A stretch of 64,000 bases of DNA from Apostichopus japonicus (taxonomy: Eukaryota > Echinodermata > Holothuroidea > Aspidochirotida > Stichopodidae). The stretch covers positions 35,187,001 to 35,251,000 of the forward strand of contig NC_092580.1 of NCBI RefSeq assembly GCF_037975245.1, written 5' to 3'. Positions 58,201 to 64,000 of the stretch are shown piece after piece. The number at the start of each line of letters is the position of its first letter. Positions within the stretch are counted from its first letter, which is position 1. Both the position numbers and the translations under genes were made by a program. The notes under the pieces were generated by a model. The model saw only the letters and a list, made by a program, of their open reading frames with translations, did not search any database and was not told the DNA's origin.

Positions 58201-61200
58201 AATAGTCATCCCTGCCGAGAGATGCAGCACTGAAACCTATCAGTTTAAATGTCATCCCTGCCAAGAGATGCAGCAGTGAAACCTATCAGTTTTAATAGTC
58301 ATCCCTGCCAAGAGATGCAGCACTGTAAACTATCAATTTTAAAAGTATAATCCCTGCCAAGAGATGCAGCACTTAAAACTATAATTTTTAATAGTCATCC
58401 CTGCCAAGAGATGCAGCACTGAAAACTATCAGTTTTAATAGTCACCCCTGCCAAGAGATGCAGAACTGAAAACTTTAAGTTTTAATAGTCATCCCTGCCA
58501 AGAGATGCAGAACTGAAAACTATCAGTTTTAATAGTCACCCCTGCCAAGAGATGCAGCAGTGAAACCTATCAGTTTAAATGTCATCCCTGCCAAGAGCTG
58601 CAGCACTGAAAACTATCAGTTTTAATAGTCATCCCTGCCAAGAGATGCATCAGTGAAACCTATCAGTTTTAATAGTCATCCCTGCTAAGAGATGCAGCAC
58701 TGTAAACTATCAATTTTAATAGTATAATCCCTGCCAAGAGATGCAGCACTGTAAACTATAAGTTTTAATAGTCATCCCTGCCAAGAGATGCAGCACTGAA
58801 AACTATCAGTTTTAATAGTCATCCCTGCCAAGAGATGCAGCACTGAAACCTATCAGTTTTAATAGTCATCCCTGCCAAGACATGCAGCACTGAAACCTAT
58901 CAGTTTTAATAGTTATCCCTGCCAAGAGATGCAGCACTGTAAGCTATCAGTTTTCATAGTCATCCCTGCCAAGAGATGCAGAACTGAAAACTATCAGTTT
59001 AAATGTCATCCCTGCCAAGAGATGCAGCAGTGAAACCTATCAGTTTTAATAGTCACCCCTGCCAAGAGATGCAGAACTGAAAACTATCAGTTTTAATAGT
59101 CATCCCTGCCAAGAGATGCAGCACTGAAAACTTTAAGTTTTAATAGTCATCCCTGCCAAGAGATGCAGAACTGAAAACTATCAGTTTTAATAGTCACCCC
59201 TGCCAAGAGATGCAGCACTGAAACCTATCAGTTTAAATAGTCATCCCTGCCGAGAGATGCAGCACTGAAACCTATCAGTTTAAATGTCATCCCTGCCAAG
59301 AGATGCAGCAGTGAAACCTATCAGTTTTAATAGTCATCCCTGCCAAGAGATGCAGCACTGTAAACTATCAATTTTAATAGTATAATCCCTGCCAAGAGAT
59401 GCAGCACTTAAAACTATAAGTTTTAATAGTCATCCCTGCCAAGAGATGCAGCACTGAAAACTATCAGTTTAAATGTCATCCCTGCCAAGAGATGTAGCAC
59501 TGAAAACTATCAGTTTAAATGTCATCCCTGCCAAGAGATGCAGCAGTGAAACCTATCAGTTTTAATAGTCATCCCTGCCAAGAGATGCAGCACTGTAAAC
59601 TATCAATTTTAATAGTATAATCCCTGCCAAGAGATGCAGCACTTAAAACTATAAGTTTTAATAGTCATCCCTGCCAAGAGATGCAGCAGTGAAAACTATC
59701 AGTTTTAATAGTCACCCCTGCCAAGAGATGCAGCAGTGAAAACTATCAGTTTTAATAGTCATCCCTGCCAAGAGATGCAGCACTGAAAACTATCAGTTTT
59801 AATAGTCATCCCTGCCAAGAGATGCAGCACTGAAAACTTTAAGTTTTAATAGTCACCCCTGCCAAGAGATGCAGAACTGAAAACTATCAGTTTTAATAGT
59901 CATCCCTGCCAAGAGATGCAGAACTGAAAACTTTAAGTTTTAATAGTCATCCCTGCCAAGAGATGCAGAACTGAAAACTATCAGTTTTAATAGTCACCCC
60001 TGCCAAGAGATGCAGCAGTGAAACCTATCAGTTTAAATGTCATCCCTGCCAAGAGATGCAGCACTGAAAACTTTAAGTTTTAATAGTCACCCCTGCCAAG
60101 AGATGCAGAACTGAAAACTATCAGTTTTAATAGTCACCCCTGCCAAGAGATGCAGCAGTGAAAACTATCAGTTTAAATGTCATCCCTGCCAAGAGATAAA
60201 GCACTGAAAACTTTAAGTTTTAATAGTCACCCCTGCCAAGAGATGCAGAACTGAAAACTATCAGTTTTAATAGTCATCCCTGCCAAGAGATGCAGAACTG
60301 AAAACTAAGTTTTAATAGTCATCCCTGCCAAGAGATGCAGAACTGAAAACTATCAGTTTTAATAGTCACCCCTGCCAAGAGATGCAGCAGTGAAAACTAT
60401 CAGTTTAAATGTCATCCCTGCCAAGAGATGCAGCAGTGAAACCTATCAGTTTTAATAGTCATCCCTGCCAAGAGATGCAGCACTGTAAACTATCAATTTT
60501 AATAGTATAATCCCTGCCAAGAGATGCAGCACTTAAAACTATAAGTTTTAATAGTCATCCCTGCCAAGAGATGCAGCACTGAAAACTATCAGTTTTAATA
60601 GTCATCCCTGCCAAGAGATGCAGCACTGAAAACTATCAGTTTTAATAGTCACCCCTGCCAAGAGATGCAGCACTGAAAACTATCAGTTTTAATAGTCATC
60701 CCTGCCAAGAGATGCAGCACTGTAAACTATAAGTTTTAATAGTCATCCCTGCCAAGAGATGCAGCACTGAAAACTATCAGTTTTAATAGTCATCCCTGCC
60801 AAGAGATGCAGCACTGAAACCTATCAGTTTTAATAGTCATCCCTGCCAAGAGATGCAGCACTGAAACCTATCAGTTTTAATAGTCATCCCTGCCAAGAGA
60901 TGCAGCACTGAAAACTATCAGTTTTAATAGTCATCCCTGCCAAGAGATGCAGCACTGAAACCTATCAGTTTAAATGTCATCCCTGCCAAGAGATGCAGCA
61001 GTGAAACCTATCAGTTTTAATAGTCATCCCTGCCAAGAGATGCAGCACTGTAAACTATCAATTTTAATAGTATAATCCCTGCCAAGAGATGCAGCACTTA
61101 AAACTATAAGTTTTAATAGTCATCCCTGCCAAGAGATGCAGCACTGAAAACTATCAGTTTAAATGTCATCCCTGCCAAGAGATGTAGCACTGAAAACTAT

Positions 61201-64000
61201 CAGTTTAAATGTCATCCCTGCCAAGAGATGCAGCAGTGAAACCTATCAGTTTTAATAGTCATCCCTGCCAAGAGATGCAGCACTGTAAACTATCAATTTT
61301 AATAGTATAATCCCTGCCAAGAGATGCAGCACTTAAAACTATAAGTTTTAATAGTCATCCCTGCCAAGAGATGCAGCAGTGAAAACTATCAGTTTTAATA
61401 GTCACCCCTGCCAAGAGATGCAGCACTGAAAACTATCAGTTTTAATAGTCATCCCTGCCAAGAGATGCAGCACTGAAAACTATCAGTTTTAATAGTCATC
61501 CCTGCCAAGAGATGCAGCACTGTAAACTATCAGTTTTAATAGTCACCCCTGCCAAGAGATGCAGAACTGAAAACTATCAGTTTTAATAGTCACCCCTGCC
61601 AAGAGATGCAGCAGTGAAACCTATCAGTTTTAATAGTCATCCCTGCCAAGAGATGCAGCACTGAAAACTTTAAGTTTTAATAGTCATCCCTGCCAAGAGA
61701 TGCAGCACTGAAAACTATCAGTTTTAATAGTCACCCCTGCCAAGAGATGCAGAACTGAAAACTTTAAGTTTTAATAGTCATCCCTGCCAAAAGATGCAGA
61801 ACTGAAAACTATCAGTTTTAATAGTCACCCCTGCCAAGAGATGCAGCACTGAAAACTATCAGTTTAAATGTCATCCCTGCCAAGAGATGCAGCACTGAAA
61901 ACTATCAGTTTTAATAGTCATCCCTGCCAAGAGATGCAGCAGTGAAACCTATCAGTTTTAATAGTTATCCCTGCCAAGAGATGCAGCACTGAAAACTATC
62001 AGTTTTAATAGTCATCCCTGCCAAGAGATGCAGGACTGAAAACTTTAAGTTTTAATAGTCATTCCTGCTAAGAGATGCAGAACTGAAAACTATCAGTTTA
62101 AATGTCATCCCTGCCAAGAGATGCAGCAGTGAAACCTATCAGTTTTAATAGTCATCCCTGCCAAGAGATGCAGCACTGTAAACTATCAATTTTAATAGTA
62201 TAATCCCTGCCAAGAGATGCAGAACTGAAAACTTTAAGTTTTAATAGTCATCCCTGCCAAGAGATGCAGAACTGAAAACTATCAGTTTTAATAGTCACCC
62301 CTGCCAAGAGATGCAGCACTGAAAACTATCAGTTTAAATGTCATCCCTGCCAAGAGATGCAGCACTGAAAACTTTAAGTTTTAATAGTCACCCCTGCCAA
62401 GAGATGCAGAACTGAAAACTATCAGTTTTAATAGTCACCCCTGCCAAGAGATGCAGCAGTGAAAACTATCAGTTTAAATGTCATCCCTGCCAAGAGATAA
62501 AGCACTGAAAACTTTAAGTTTTAATAGTCACCCCTGCCAAGAGATGCAGAACTGAAAACTATCAGTTTTAATAGTCATCCCTGCCAAGAGATGCAGAACT
62601 GAAAACTAAGTTTTAATAGTCATCCCTGCCAAGAGATGCAGAACTGAAAACTATCAGTTTTAATAGTCACCCCTGCCAAGAGATGCAGCAGTGAAAACTA
62701 TCAGTTTAAATGTCATCCCTGCCAAGAGATGCAGCAGTGAAACCTATCAGTTTTAATAGTCATCCCTGCCAAGAGATGCAGCACTGTAAACTATCAATTT
62801 TAATAGTATAATCCCTGCCAAGAGATGCAGCACTTAAAACTATAAGTTTTAATAGTCATCCCTGCCAAGAGATGCAGCACTGAAAACTATCAGTTTTAAT
62901 AGTCATCCCTGCCAAGAGATGCAGCACTGAAAACTATCAGTTTTAATAGTCACCCCTGCCAAGAGATGCAGCACTGAAAACTATCAGTTTTAATAGTCAT
63001 CCCTGCCAAGAGATGCAGCACTGAAAACTATCAGTTTTAATAGTCATCCCTGCCAAGAGATGCAGAACTGAAAACTTTAAGTTTTAATAGTCATCCCTGC
63101 CAAGAGATGCAGAACTGAAAACTATCAGTTTTAATAGTCACCCCTGCCAAGAGATGCAGCACTGAAAACTATCAGTTTAAATGTCATCCCTGCCAAGAGA
63201 TGCAGCACTGAAAACTTTAAGTTTTAATAGTCACCCCTGCCAAGAGATGCAGAACTGAAAACTATCAGTTTAAATGTCATCCCTGCCAAGAGATGCAGAA
63301 CTGAAAACTTTAAGTTTTAATAGTCATCCCTGCCAAGAGATGCAGTTCTGAAAACTATCAGTTTTAATAGTCACCCCTGCCAAGAGATGCAGCAGTGAAA
63401 CCTATCAGTTTAAATGTCATCCCTGCCAAGAGATGCAGCACTGTAAACTATAAGTTTTAATAGTCATCCCTGCCAAGAGATGCAGAACTGAAAACTATCA
63501 GTTTTAATAGTCACCCCTGCCAAGAGATGCAGCAGTGAAACCTATCAGTTTTAATAGTCATCCCTGCCAAGAGATGCAGCACTGTAAACTATCAATTTTA
63601 ATAGTATAATCCCTGCCAAGAGATGCAGCACTTAAAACTATAAGTTTTAATAGTCATCCCTGCCAAGAGATGCAGCACTGAAAACTATCAGTTTTAATAG
63701 TCATCCCTGCCAAGAGATGCAGCACTGTAAGCTATCAGTTTTCATAGTCATCCCTGCCAAGAGATGCAGAACTGAAAACTATCAGTTTAAATGTCATCCC
63801 TGCCAAGAGATGCAGCAGTGAAACCTATCAGTTTTAATAGTCACCCCTGCCAAGAGATGCAGAACTGAAAACTATCAGTTTTAATAGTCATCCCTGCCAA
63901 GAGATGCAGCACTGAAAACTTTAAGTTTTAATAGTCATCCCTGCCAAGAGATGCAGAACTGAAAACTATCAGTTTTAATAGTCACCCCTGCCAAGAGATG
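52290..64000 (+). repeat. 47-bp satellite array, about 249 copies, continuing past the window (intron 12)
   Basis: Unit 'agtcatccctgccaagagat' + 'gcagcactgaaaactatcag' + 'ttttaat'. Each unit has the inverted repeat AAAACT...AGTTTT; a common variant AAAACTTTAAGTTTT is a perfect palindrome around one base. Rare variants recur at offsets close to whole numbers of monomers: gagataaag at 60193 and 62494 (2,301 bp, 49 units), gatgtagcac at 59491 and 61181 (1,690 bp, 36 units), gatgcatca at 54324, 55732, 57609 and 58644 (30, 40 and 22 units). This shows repeated block duplication. The array must end before the next EEA1-like exon, which is outside the window. Confidence 0.97.

Noticed and set aside
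52290-64000. CRISPR-like appearance of regular short repeats
   Set aside because: There are no unique spacers: the whole 47-bp unit repeats, in a eukaryotic intron.

Overview
This is a piece of an animal nuclear genome: AT-rich by eye, with GT-AG introns and no prokaryotic gene organisation. The single host gene identified is the 5' part of an EEA1-like gene (early endosome antigen 1, a Rab5 effector) on the + strand. The many short inverted-repeat transposons, the Ty3/gypsy and DIRS-like retroelements and the taggcct-rich DNA fit a marine invertebrate. An echinoderm or a related deuterostome is my guess, not a demonstrated fact.

Layout. Positions 1-2480 are non-coding, with an inverted repeat carrying octamer/CCAAT-like motifs, a 256-bp hAT-like element and two perfect hairpins. 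Positions 2491-11132 form a stack of transposons inside transposons: an outer element with CAGGGGCGGCGAT-type ends, a second element with CAGGCGCGTA-type ends, a Ty3/gypsy LTR retrotransposon (3119-9777; 203-bp LTRs, 4-bp target duplication), and beside these an 858-bp non-autonomous hAT element with a perfect 8-bp target duplication. The retrotransposon keeps an intact gag, but its pol is broken by stops, frame changes and a 7-bp duplication. Positions 11133-17445 are intergenic or upstream DNA with two more small inverted-repeat elements (13308-13676 and 13811-14201).

From 17446 to the right edge runs the EEA1-like gene. Twelve coding exons (1,017 nt, 339 codons, phases consistent throughout) encode a basic N-terminus, the N-terminal C2H2 zinc finger that in EEA1 binds Rab5, and the start of the long coiled coil. 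One exon is a 20-nt microexon. The remaining roughly 1,000 residues and the FYVE domain lie beyond the window.

The striking property of the locus is its introns. Most carry their own tandem array with its own unit length: about 144, 85, 40, 55, 22, 26, 29, 83, 32, 46-51, 38, 28, 66, 62, 96 and 47 bp. By my estimate the arrays make up more than half of the gene shown here. Many monomers contain a short perfect palindrome or hairpin. In two introns the repeat unit contains a copy of the neighbouring exon's 5' splice site: nine decoy donors at exact 83-bp spacing before the true donor at 32622, and a triplicated donor after 35232. Intron 11 also carries a fold-back element with arms of about 0.6 kb and a decayed DIRS-like retroelement. 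The last intron holds a 47-bp satellite of at least 11.7 kb that runs off the window edge.
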